Origin: Naematelia aurantialba
Lineage: Eukaryota; Basidiomycota; Tremellomycetes; Tremellales; Naemateliaceae
Direction of reading: 5' to 3'
Assembly: GCA_021527695.1 (NCBI GenBank)
Contig: JAKFAO010000006.1
Location: 806,001 to 870,000 of the forward strand
DNA: 64,000 bases
Shown: in pieces, positions 43,220 to 54,123 of the stretch
Numbering within the stretch: the stretch's first letter is position 1
Layout of the letters: each line of letters starts with the position of its first letter
Notes under the pieces: model-generated
The model's database searches: none
What the model was told of the DNA's origin: nothing
The model's input: only the letters and a program-made list of their open reading frames with translations
Position numbers and translations under genes: made by a program

Positions 43220-45391
43220 ATGCCAGCCATTGAGAAGGGCGCGTACGTGCTCGTGTCGGGCGCGTCGGGGTTCATCGCTTCGTGAGTTACTTGCGTCGCA
43301 CTTGTACATCATTCTTGACGAACGGGGGACCGGAGTGGCGGGTTGGGGAAGGCGAGGGGGGAACGAGTCGCTGACACTGCTGCTAGGCACACTGCTCGCG
43401 AGCTGCTGCGTGAGGGATTCCGGGTGCGCGGGACAGTGCGCTCGACGGATAAGGGCGAGTACCTCAAGAAGCTGTTTGCGAGCGAGGGCGAGTTCGATTA
43501 TGCCATCGTGGCGGATATCACCGAGGTGAGCAAGAATTTGAGTGACGCAGCACAAAACAGCGATGAGGCAGGGGAGGCAGCGGTGAAGCAGGGGTGAAGC
43601 AGCGGGGAAGCAGCGGGGAAGTAGCAAGCAGCAGGAAGCGGTGAAACAGTGTGTTGGAGGGGGGTGGTGGCTACCCCGTTCTCGCTTTGCTCGTGCTTTG
43701 TCGAGCCTTTTTGCTCCTGCTCTAGCTCTGGCCCTGCCGCGTCGACTACCGCTGGACGGCGCTGACGTCGCAGGACGGGGTATTCGACGACGCAGTCAAA
43801 GGCGTCGACGCGGTCGCGCACCTCGCTTCGCCGTTCTACACGACCGGCGTCAAGGACCCGCAAGAGCTCATTGGCCCAGCTGTCAAGGGCACCACCGGGA
43901 TCCTCAAGAGTATCCAGAAGAACAAGTGGGTCCTGCCTCGTTGCCATCTCTACCTGAATCCCCCCGAATCCCTTGTCGTGTCCCGTGACCCTCGTCCCCC
44001 CGCCCTTCTTCTCTGCTCCCTCACTGCATGGCATCTCTCTTCCGCTCTGCACCCTGACAAGGTTATCAAATCATCGACTCCAAGCATCTGCTGAGATCTC
44101 GCAGCCCAGCTATCAAGCGCGTCGTCATCACCTCGAGTGTAGCCAGCGTCATGTCCCTCGAGTCGCGCAAAGCCCCCGTGCGGTGAGTCTCGAGTCTCGC
44201 ATCTTACGTCTTTAAGCCAGCCCCAGAAAAAAACCAAGAATCCCCACCCACGACCCAGACCCAGACCCAGCAGCGCCAGCTTGAGCAACCGCATCCAGGC
44301 CTGTATTCACGTGTATTGGCAACTGCCTCTACAATTTGTCTTCATTTCAGGTCAGCTGACACCACAGCTACACCGAGAAAGACTGGAACGAGGATGCTCC
44401 AGCCCACGTGGAGAAGAACGGCCTCGACTCGCAGGGCGGCATGTCGTACCAGGCGTCCAAGACGCTCGCGGAGAAAGCCCTGTGGAGTGAGTTCCATTCC
44501 GTGCCACTCTCCCATCCCTGCCACTATCCCTTTCTATGGACAACGCAGCCGACTTGGACAATGGAAGAGCGTGTCTCGGTGTCTGTTCGGCTGTGCACCA
44601 TTGGATCATACTCAACGTCGCGTTTCGGAGTTATAGCGCATGCTGATGGGCGCAGAGTTCATCGAGGACGAGAAACCGTCCTGGGACGCAGTGGCCATCA
44701 ACCCGCCACTTGTACGTGCCCTCCCCATCTTTCCTTCTCTTCTCATTCCCCCTCACAGTTTCTTCACTTGGCTTTCCCCACTTGGCCTTGCTGTAGCGGA
44801 CAAGGCTGACGACTCAGGTGCTCGGCGAGGTCATCCACCAGTGCGACACCCCGGAGAAGCTCAACACCTCGGTGGCGGGGTTCTACGCCTGGGCGTCGGG
44901 GCAGAAGAACGAGTCTGACCTCCCTGGCCAGCTCGGCAACTGGGTCAACGTTCACGATGGTAAGTCCAGACGTCCTCCTAGCACACCCCACGACATCCTC
45001 CTAGCGCTGCGACATCCTCCTAGCACCACGACGACCCCGTAACTCTCCGCTGTCCGATCCAGTCCCGTCGGTCTCGATCGGTCCCACACTGACATGCACA
45101 GTTGCGCTGGCCCACGTGCGCGGACTGACGGTCCCGGAGGCCTCGGGATCGCGCTTCATCACTTCGGCCGGGCCGTTCTGCGGCCAAGACTTCTGCGACA
45201 TCTTGCACGCAAAGTACCCGGACCTCAAGGACGTGCCTGTCGGCAAGCCGGGGACGCACGACGAAATTGTCAAGAACATGAATGTGTTTGTGGGTGACCT
45301 GGCTGCAAAAGTCCTGGGTGTCGAGTACGAGTCGCTCGAGAAGACGGTCGAAGAGATGTACCAGAGCTTCAAGGCGAGACAGTGGCTGTAG
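43220..45391 (+). CDS. NAD(P)-dependent extended short-chain dehydrogenase (dihydroflavonol/methylglyoxal reductase type)
   Basis: Eight exons close in frame: 43220-43281, 43387-43525, 43774-43925, 44105-44182, 44368-44486, 44656-44711, 44818-44959 and 45102-45391, giving 345 residues. The N-terminus has the Rossmann glycine motif YVLVSGASGFIAS with the following helix TARELLREGFRVRGTVRS, where the Arg pattern favours NADP. DAVAHLASPF and KRVVITSSVASVM follow, then the catalytic YQASKTLAEK (Y-x3-K), the conserved INPPLVLGEV, and C-terminal HVRGLTVPEASGSRFI. The family (yeast Gre2, Ypr1-like ketoreductases, plant dihydroflavonol reductase) reduces aldehydes and ketones such as methylglyoxal; the true substrate is unknown. 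Cytosolic by absence of targeting signals. Intron 2 (43526-43773) contains a repeat. Confidence 0.92.
43555..43645. repeat. Intronic repeat (GCAGCGGGGAA-like)
   Basis: About six diverged copies of a 10-16 bp unit (GAAGCAGCGGGGAAGCAG) in intron 2 of the dehydrogenase gene. Confidence 0.7.
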
Positions 45392-45725
45392 TAGTTGAGG
45401 AGGCTGTAGTGCATGGTCGCGGACTCTGAATAATGCATCATGAATCGTGTTCAGCTTGCACGTAATTCGAGCTTGCGTATCGAGTCTGCCTCGTATGCAG
45501 ATCGGCGAAACCATGCACATTCGGCTGCTTTGAGACGTGATCTTGAGCCCAGTGCAGCTTGAGGTTTCTCGTCGACCATGTCGCGGACAGACACGAATTC
45601 AGTCTTGGTTCAGATGATGCAAACACGAGCCAAGCTCGACAGACAACAAGTGCATCGTTAGGGATAGTGTCCAAGACGACATGGCGACTACGTGTCAGCT
45701 CACACTAAAGACATAACGGCGTCCG
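45392..45725. other. Convergent intergenic spacer
   Basis: 334 bp between the stops of the dehydrogenase (+) and the Sap30-like gene (-). No gene or notable repeat seen. Confidence 0.5.
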
Positions 45726-46991
45726 TCAAGGCGGATACGGCGCGGGGGTGGGGTTATACACTCTCAACAAGCGCCCTGGAGGCCATATCAGCCGATCTCC
45801 TCGTTCATGAACCTTATACCAAACTCACCGGGCCCGACCTTCATCTTATACAGGAAATTGACAATCGTCTCGCTCTCCTTGTTCTGCCCCCCACCAAGAC
45901 CTTTCATCCAGTGCGCATTCGCCTTTTCCGCAAGTACGTCTCGGGCGGCATACATGTCGCTCAGCGTGATGACGCCGCGTTTGGGCGGCGGGGGCGGCGT
46001 GGCCGCTCGTCGCGCAGGGGCAGTCTTCGAGCGCGTCGTAGGCGGGGCTGCGACTGGTTCTGACTCCCGTTCGGCCCCCTGCCCCGATGCCGGTTCTCCT
46101 CCGACCCCTGCCCCTGCCCCTGCCGCGGCTGCTGCTGCGCTGGAATCTGGTCCGATCAGGCCGTTGCCTAGAGCCTCGCCCGGGAGTCGGTTGGGATTGC
46201 TTTCGGAGGGCTCGGTAGAGCCGGAAGCGCCGTCGATAGCAACTACTGGTGTATCGCCATTTGGGAGTTGGGCGGTGGCAGCGCCCGAGGCAGATGTGGA
46301 TGGATCGACGTCGCCCGAGCTGGAGTTGGTCGGAGGGGAGATGGTACTGAGGCCGGGCTGCTGCTCCCTGGGCGAAACTGCTGTTGCGCCAGCTGGCGCA
46401 GGAGGAGGATTGGCGTACAGTGCGTTTGCTGCGACCAGTCAGCATTCCTGCACTCAGCCACACAGGCGATGATGCTTGAGAGACCAGGCTCACGTGCGAC
46501 ACAGGGGTCTTCAGACCATGGCGATGTTTCCCATCTCGGCAACAGGTCGTTGACCTCGAGGTACCGGTACAGCGTCTCTACAGGCAATTCTCTGAAATCG
46601 ATCTAGACCCCCGTGAGCAAAGTTCCGGACTCCTGCTCTCCTCTGGAAAGACAGGACTCTGTGGGAAGGATGATATCCTTGACCGTGCTTTTACTGGGGT
46701 GTAGGAAGCCCGCCGACTCACCTTGGTGTGTATCTCCCCCTCGCCTTCGTCGTCCTTATCCTTGGGCTTGGCGGCGCCGGCCCTCCGATCCTCCGGCCCC
46801 ACACTCTCCTCAGGCTTCCGACGCTTTGCGCGCGGCTGCACCGTCGATGTCGTCCCTCCAGCTGCGGATGCAGCAGCAGAAGGGGCGGCAGCGGCTCCTG
46901 ACGGCCGTGGCCGTTTGTTAGCAGCCGAGGTGACGGGGGGTGCCATGGAGCTGCCCGTAGGTGTTGGCGACGGTGCGTCGAGATGCGACAT
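45726..46991 (-). CDS. Nuclear protein, possibly Sap30-like (Sin3/Rpd3 complex)
   Basis: Four exons close in frame: 46722-46991, 46494-46602, 45829-46428 and 45726-45775, giving 342 residues. The N-terminus is disordered with a basic nuclear-localisation-like cluster (RAKRRKPEE). Exon 2 encodes a compact helix, IDFRELPVETLYRYLEVNDL, whose LPVETLYRY core resembles the Sin3-binding helix of Sap30 (LP-x2-L-x-RY). A disordered Ala/Pro linker follows, then a second conserved-looking helix pair, GVITLSDMYAARDVLAEKAN and ESETIVNFLYKMKVG, and a short tail NPTPAPYPP. Sap30 bridges Sin3 and the Rpd3 histone deacetylase. The resemblance is limited to the helix, so other chromatin proteins remain possible. 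All phases fit, and the end at TGA 45726-45728 follows from the last 50-nt exon. Confidence 0.5.
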
Positions 46992-47306
46992 CGAGGGCCC
47001 GATACGCTGGAGAGGTGCAGTACAAATTAGGTGGGTAGTGTCGGAAGAAGAGGGAGGATATGCTACCCAAGAGGACGGAGAGAGAGAGAGTTGTGATTAG
47101 GAGTAGTGGTGTCTTGCTGCTGCTGTTTGGGTTTTTCACTCGTTACACCACCGGAGCTCCAAAGTGGAGGTACGTTACGTAATATTTCAACGTGGGATGA
47201 GATTTCTGCGCCGAGCCTTCCTCTGGCTCACACTGCACTCTTCTGCCTCTGCCTCTGCATCTGTCGCTGTCAACTCGTCGTCTTAAGCCGGGGCATCGTC
47301 ATCAAG
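46992..47306. promoter_or_regulatory. Divergent promoter region (Sap30-like gene / FCF1)
   Basis: 315 bp between divergent starts. It contains a pyrimidine-rich stretch before the FCF1 start (CCTCTGCCTCTGC near 47250). No ORF is supported. Confidence 0.5.
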
Positions 47307-49109
47307 ATGGTACGTGAGGGCTTATGGTGGATGAAAGAGGCCGCTGGTTTCAGCAGCTGATCCACTCCTGTAGGGCAAAGCCAAGAAGACCCGCAAGTTT
47401 GCCGCCGTCAAGCGTATGATCAAACCGACTGATCCCCGCCTGTTCGTTCCTCTGCTCCTTGTGGTCCTTCCTTGCCCATTGTGACTGAGGCTTACTTTGG
47501 GAAAATTCAGGAAGGACAACATTGAGAAAGCAGCGAAGAAGGCAGAGAAGGAAAAGGCGGCTGAAGAGAGGAAACAAGTGTACGTCTCGCTTCCGTCTCT
47601 GATCTGAGGGTGTCGGTGCTGTCGTCGAGGGCGGGGCTGATCTATCGCAGGGCTCAGGTATCCTCATCGTGAGTCTCATTGATCCAAGGGACAAGACGAT
47701 GGCTCCTGGAAGCGCCACGAGGAACTTACTTGCCGATCAAAGGTGGGCCACACGGCTGATATCTGCGACAGGCTGTTCTTGTCACACAACACGGATCTTG
47801 GGCCGCCGTTCCGGATTCTGGTGGATACAAACTTTATCAATTTCTCCATCCAGAACAAGATCGAGCTCGTGCAGGGTATGATGGACTGCTTGATGGCCAA
47901 GTGTGCGTCGTCTTTGTCTGCGCCTTGCAGAGACGATCCTGCATCCCTTGGTCGCCCTCGCCCTCGCCCTCTCCCAGCTGACAAGGAGGTAGGCGTACCG
48001 ACCATTACCGATTGTGTCTTGGCGGAACTGGAGAAGCTGGGCCCAAAGTACAGGCTTGCGCTCCGGTGAGCTCACGCGAAAATTCAAGCGGAAGGCGACG
48101 CTCACCCCAGTAGGATAGCGAAAGATCCGCGCTTCGAGCGGCTGCACTGTGATCGTGAGTGCCTGAACGTTGCATCCTTTCGTCCTCGGAATCACGCTTC
48201 GGCTTCCCCTTTCTCTCATGCTGCCGTACACTCTCGTCAATTATCTGTGTCCCTGGTCTCCGTTGCGTCCTAAGCTTCCTTGGATGCCCTGATACCTTGG
48301 CGATGATACCTGTGCACTACAGCCATTTCAGTTGCCGTACCGTGCCCGCTGACAGCTCAGACTCGGGATCATACGCCGACGACTGCCTCGTCCAGCGCGT
48401 CTCGGTACACAAGTGCTACATCGTCGCTACCGTATGTCCCTCTCTCGTCTCAGCTTCACCTCTGTTTCCCCTCCATTCCGCAAGGCACGACATCAATGTG
48501 TCTCCCTCAATCCCCAAGTGTCTTTACTGACGCAAGAGCCAGTGTGACAGAGACCTCCGTCGGCGGATACGTAAAGTCCCAGGCGTGCCGCTCATGTACG
48601 TCGTCAAGCATCGATACCAGATTGAACGGCTGCCAGAGTACGTCCCTCTCTCTATTCCGACTTCTTCTGCCTTCATTCCCATCCTACACCTTGCACGCCT
48701 TGCGTTCCAATCTTCCATCGGGTCAGGCCAGGCTGCGGGAACCAGCGCTGATCCCCCCTCTCCAGTGCTGGAGCATCCTTCCACTAGCCTTCCGCTCTTC
48801 CCGCTGCATACTATCACCGTAATCGAGCTTGTTGTACTGTATCATGCATACTGCTATTGCTACAGGTCCCCGTCTACACCACAGCATCTGAGCAGCAAGC
48901 AAGCGGAAACACAACAAGCAAGCAAAACGCAACACGCAACAAGTGAGCAATCCTCAACAAGCAAGAAGCAAAGGCGAGCAAGAAGCACAAGTCGCAAACC
49001 TGCCCAAGATCCAAAAGAAAACCACAGCGTCAGAACAAAACGCATCAAGACAGGTCCTGAAAATCGGCGCATCAGCTGCTCTCCCTCTCTCTCTCTCAAA
49101 TGCAACTAG
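47307..49109 (+). CDS. FCF1: rRNA-processing PIN-domain nuclease Fcf1/Utp24
   Basis: Ten coding exons close in frame: 47307-47309, 47374-47441, 47511-47579, 47651-47668, 47772-47902, 47993-48065, 48114-48154, 48361-48431, 48543-48637 and 48866-49109. The first exon contributes only the ATG and exon 4 is an 18-nt microexon. The protein starts MGKAKKTRKFAAVKRMI and continues LGPPFRILVDTNFINFSIQ (first PIN aspartate), ITDCVLAELEKLGPKYRLAL, IAKDPRFERLHC, YADDCLVQRVSVHKCYIVAT (paired aspartates), CDRDLRRRIRKVPGVP and KHRYQIERLPE. Fcf1 is the SSU-processome endonuclease implicated in cleavages at the 5' end of 18S rRNA (A1/A2). Up to exon 9 the protein is 190 residues, close to the usual ~190-198; exon 10 adds ~80 basic low-complexity residues, so the real end may differ. 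Confidence 0.9.
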
Positions 49110-52100
49110 AGCTTACCGCCAGTACATCCCTAGCAAACACATTTCCATCCAAGATCTTCTGCCCAACCTTCCCCACCTTTATGTTCCGTTTGACTTCGTT
49201 TGAGTCTTCTCCCTCTTGCTTTGCCTCTACCGCCTCCTCCATCCCCGAGCCCGTCGCGCTGTGGGTGTTGGCCCGCGGTGTGAAATGCCAGGCATCCGCG
49301 CCCTTCCGCAACGTGTACACCCATTTCTTACTCTCCATCAACTGGAGAAACTTGGCCAATAGCGGGTCGGATCGGAGTGTGCGAGACGAGCCAAAGATGG
49401 CCAGCTTCTTCCGTGCTCTGGTGAACGAGACGTTGATTCGGCGCCAGTCTTTCAGCAGGTCCCCGATCTAGGCAATCCGCCCGCATCAGCCGCTGCGCAG
49501 GCAAAGGTCTACGATACGGAAGACCAGAAGACAGCAGAAGCAAGCCGGACGCCAGGAACCGAAGGTGAGGGCAGCAAACATGGCAGGCAGACAACGGGTA
49601 ACGATCGGGACTCACGTTGCCAGACTCGTTGGACCGGACAAGACTGATCAGAATCACGTCCTTGTCCCTTCCCTGGCTCTTATCGGCTGTCAAGATCTCG
49701 AGACCAGGCATCCCGCGGAACAGCCCGGAGAGGAGCTTGATCTGTTGACGATACGGCGTGATGACTGCCATGTCTTGCTGCTTGATCCCGCACGACACGA
49801 GAGCACTCGCCAACTACACCCGGCATGTCAGCAACGAGACTGGGATACTAGCCTGCATAATGGGATGCTGAGAAACAGGGCTTGCGGAGACGGACCTGAT
49901 GAACGAGCAGCGCTTCCGTCTCGTTCTGCACGAGATCGCCGACTTTCGAATCGTACCCCGGCACCTCATCGGTATCGACAAACACTGCTTTGACTCTACG
50001 CACGCGAAATCAGCACAGCCATACGACCCAGGCACCCTCACCTCTCTTCTAGCAGGTCCTGCACCCAACAGGGACTGTTGCAAGCTATCTCGGTGCACTG
50101 GAAGCGAGACGGCAGGATCAAGCCCTGTCGAGCGACCTCTTCAGACCCGCATTGCAGTCTACCTTCATACACCAGCTCGTTGCTTAGGCACATGATGTCC
50201 TCGTTCATCCGATACTGCCGCCGCAGCTCTGCAACTGCTGTAGGGTGCGCTTCACTGAGCCTCCTGAAGAGAGAGACATCCAGGCCTCCGCGGCGAGCTT
50301 CGGGATGCCGCACGATCGGAGGGAGCTGGAAGTGGTCGCCAACCAATACGAATGTCGATGCGGAGCGCAAGGGACCCAGGCATGTTGGCAGAGTGATCTG
50401 TGACGCTTCGTCCACGATACAATAGTCGAACTTCCGGCGAAAGAACAGCGGACTTGGCAACGTCAGTAAACTTTGCCATGTCTACTCACTGCTCAATGGA
50501 AAGACACGTTGCAGCGACGACTGGGGGGCTCATCAGCCGGTCCTCGAGCTGCTGCATGCTGGTTGCCTCGCCCAGGGATTCGAGAGTCATATGCTGTACG
50601 TCCGGATGGACCTGCACGGTCGTCGTCAGCTGGACACTTCGCATCCAGTGGGCAGTGGTAGACTATACCTTGTCGATATTGCCCAATCTCAAGATTGGGA
50701 ACTCGGCATTGACGAGCTTCATCAAGATGGTATCCACAGCCGAGTGGGTATAGCTGGTAAGAAGCACGCTCTTGCCTCTCTTTACCAAAGCCTTGATGAT
50801 CTCTGCAATCGTCGTGGTCTTGCCAGTCCCCGGCATTCCAAGGACAAGTGCATAATCTCGCGCCGTCATGACCTTTTCCATGGCCGCCTTTTGGTCGTCA
50901 TTGAGACTTGAGGGAATACCCTCCAGTGGTAACGTCCCTGTCTTGTCAAAATGCGGTGAGTGAAGGTCAACGACCAGACTCCTGCGCTTCTCGTCGCCAC
51001 CTGCGAAGAAGAGCTGAGCGAGATTGTTCCGCATCCGCATCATCCCCGAGGTCATTTCGTCCTTGTCTATGCGGAAGACGACTTGCTCGCCGTTCTCAGA
51101 AAGGACATGCTTTCGGTGTTTCGTACGGGCGAGCAAAGCGTCGATGTCGATTTTGTACGTCACGCCGATGACAATTGTAGTTGGAGTAAGATCGATCACA
51201 AAGCCGCGCGAGAGACAAAGCAGGTCCGGCTCGATCGAGAGAGATACCGGATCGCCTTTGGCGATGTGCCCTGATAACAGGCTCGTATTTGCAGCCTGGG
51301 TGTCTCTCCGCGGAGATCGAGTGAAGGTGTATGTATGACGGTGGATCTTCGCCAAGGACTTGCCGGTGTCATTCGAGTAGTCCGAGATGATCATGTCACC
51401 GAAACATCTGTTTCGTCAGATATCTTCGCCCAAATGACGACGAAAGGCTCACCGGCCTGTCTGCTCCCGAGCCTTAGCCGTCATCGTCCACAGCTGGCTC
51501 CGGAATCGGCTCAGATCTTGCTCTTCAACGGTCAATAGCGTATCCCATTTCTTGTAGAACAAAGCATGCTCCTCTGAGAGATGGCCAGTCTTCTCTTCAT
51601 AGAGCTCGTGTATGCTGTCATCGTCGATAGGGTGAGCCAGTCTTTCGGTCTAGGGCAATCAGTGGATACTGATGATGAAGAAGCCGGGAACTGCATACCT
51701 TGCGATAAAGCATACAGCTGTCGACAGAGTAGCATCTGCGACATTCCCTTGGATTGTCTATGGTAGGCGGCAAGACAGCTTCCTCGACGCCGACAGGAGA
51801 ATGATTCTGCGTGGGTTCCATGGGCACGGATCGCTTTCTGGAGAGGAACGCAGCCAGCTCGTTTCTGGCCATGATCAACGCGCGAATCTCATTTGGCCGG
51901 GCTTCGACGCGAAGGATCAAGTCGAGCTGAGAATAGTACAGGAGACCAGCAGGGACTGGGACGCCTTATATACATCAGCCTATGTGACACAGCCAGGGAA
52001 GTACTGTACCATATCGATCTTCCATCAGTAAAGTATACAGCATCGTCTGAGCACGATGGGCCATAACGCCGGCCGATCGACCAGTCTTGATTTCAAGCGG

Positions 52101-53865
52101 TGCGACATGTTCTTCGAGGCCTTTCGGGTTTCTTGCTGGATCATGGATTATCTGCGCTTGAACGGAAGCATCCACCTTTCCCTTGAGACCCCATTTCGGA
52201 GACCAAATGTCCTCTTCTATATCATGCAGTCCGGTAATGGCCAGTTGCGAGGACTTGTCTCCTGCGGCGGAGTGGAGCTCACCATCCTCCTGTAAGATCG
52301 GATCAGCGGAAGCATAAGAGTACACGATAACTCTATCTCACTGTTGGTTGAGGGCCGACCCATTTCCTGGCGAAGGTTTCAAAGCCTTCAGCAGCTTTAT
52401 CTCCAACTTCGAGACGGACATCGTCCTCCCCGAGACCGGAACCCCAGATGTCGAGCCTCCGTGCGTCCTTGCTAAGTGACTCTTTCAGTCTCCGCCTGGT
52501 ATCTTCTTCACCGAAGCTTTGCTCGGACAACGCTGCTTGCAGAAGTTCGTGTAGGATCGTCCCGTACAACATCGACTTGCTAACGGGTGCCGCTGGTTTG
52601 ATCAAAGCTTGCAGGAGCGGACGTCTCGGACACGGCATGGCATTTGCGATGGAGGTCATGGTAAGCATGAGGTCGGGGTGGTGGATCAAGAAAGAGGCAG
52701 GATCCTTGAAACTGATGACGATGGCCGGACAAATGCAAGATTGTGTATCCGAGAGGGAAGGGGAAACGATATTGACGATGTCGCCTATAGGTCGTTAGAC
52801 ACGGTATGAGAGATACAATGGTACTCTGACCAGATTGCAGTGGCATGTCGCACCACCGCTCTGTCAGATGGATGACACGTGAAGCGTCGTTAGACGTGAG
52901 CTTGACAATCACAGTCTATTCGATACATCAGCCGACAACTCTCCGATATCTGCCAGTACCACACACCTTTCCATACGATATGGAGGCATTGCTCTCCTCG
53001 CTCGCAGACAAATTGTCCGGTACAACGCCATCGGCAAACCGCAGACCTTCTAACACCCGAGAGACTTTGCATCGCGCCCATGGTGTCCGGTTATACCCAG
53101 CCGGCGGGGAAGGGATGGGCGGGTGCAGCAATGGATACTTGATCTGCGCCGAGTCAGTCTAAGCTTGTACAGCGGCGGTGAAGGACGAACCTGAACGTGC
53201 TGCGGTTGTAACAGCTCATCGTCTTGCATAAAAGATAGGTCGCCTAGATCAAAGTCAAAGTCGTACAACTCGTCATCTGCGATCGCTATATTGGGTTCGT
53301 CTTTGACGAATACAGGTGATGGAGGCCGTGTCAGCTCCACTTCCATCTTGACAGTCGCAAGGATATCTGTGTTTGGCTCTGTTTCCGTGGGAAGAACGCG
53401 GGACGCCGCCGCAGCTTTTTTCAGTTTGGCATTTGCTGGAGCGGCGTGAAGATCAGGTGTCGACAGCGGTACCTCGCGCTTAACCTGAAGGGGTGTCCGT
53501 GGCTTTGTTGGAGAGCTCATGATCTTGACAGGTGAGGAAGCAAGGTTCTCAAACATGGACGCGTCCAGTCCGGTCATCAGGTCATCCAGCAACGCCTTTT
53601 CTTCCTTCCCTGACGCCGCTTTGTGAAGCGTCTGCGATCCTCGGGTTTTCGTATATCGTGGTATGACACTAGAGGATGGTGAATCATTTGTTGACGTTGG
53701 AGACAGTCGTGGTCTCTTGCTTGACGGATGCACGTCCGCTCGCAACGAGACAGCGATCGACTTGGGACGCGTGGTGACCGTCGTTATTGAATGCCGTTTT
53801 CCGAGCGGCACCTGCTGCCCGCTGCTTGAAAGGCCCATCCTGGGGCTATTCGTGCTCTGCGACAT
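49096..53865 (-). CDS. DNA2: DNA replication ATP-dependent nuclease-helicase Dna2
   Basis: Thirteen exons close in frame: 53191-53865, 52967-53143, 52831-52915, 52342-52784, 52010-52289, 51699-51964, 51453-51649, 50669-51407, 50490-50611, 50042-50452, 49896-49995, 49616-49813 and 49096-49467, giving 1354 residues. The first ~225 are disordered. The nuclease domain has the first iron-sulfur cysteine in [14 protein letters not shown] (about residue 364), [16 protein letters not shown] with the metal Asp, [10 protein letters not shown] (E-x-K), and the [10 protein letters not shown] cluster. The superfamily 1 helicase part has [13 protein letters not shown] (Walker A), [19 protein letters not shown] (motif II), [29 protein letters not shown] and [10 protein letters not shown]. 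Dna2 trims long Okazaki flaps and resects double-strand breaks. The start is the first true ATG; an upstream in-frame GTG reading is ignored. Its stop overlaps the proposed FCF1 end by 14 bp. Confidence 0.97.
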
Positions 53866-54123
53866 GGTCAAGAAGCTGAATGACTGCTCGACATGCAAGA
53901 CTTGATTCACAGATGACTGTCACAACGAGACATGCGAGACTGTCAAATCATTCGCGTCCTAAGGTCAACTCGCTTTATCCAAGCTTTAGCCGTGAAAGGA
54001 GGGGCTGAGGGGTCTCCAGTATTTTGATGTATGGGTTGCCTGATTATCGTTACCTTTGTCTCTTGCATCTGCAGCGGACAGCAAAGTGAGCGAGCGTCTT
54101 GATCTGGCGACAGAGGGAGCGCC
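53866..54123. promoter_or_regulatory. Divergent promoter region DNA2 / Hook gene
   Basis: 258 bp between divergent starts. CACGCGT-like MluI-box elements were looked for as replication-gene regulators; none is convincing here. Confidence 0.4.
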
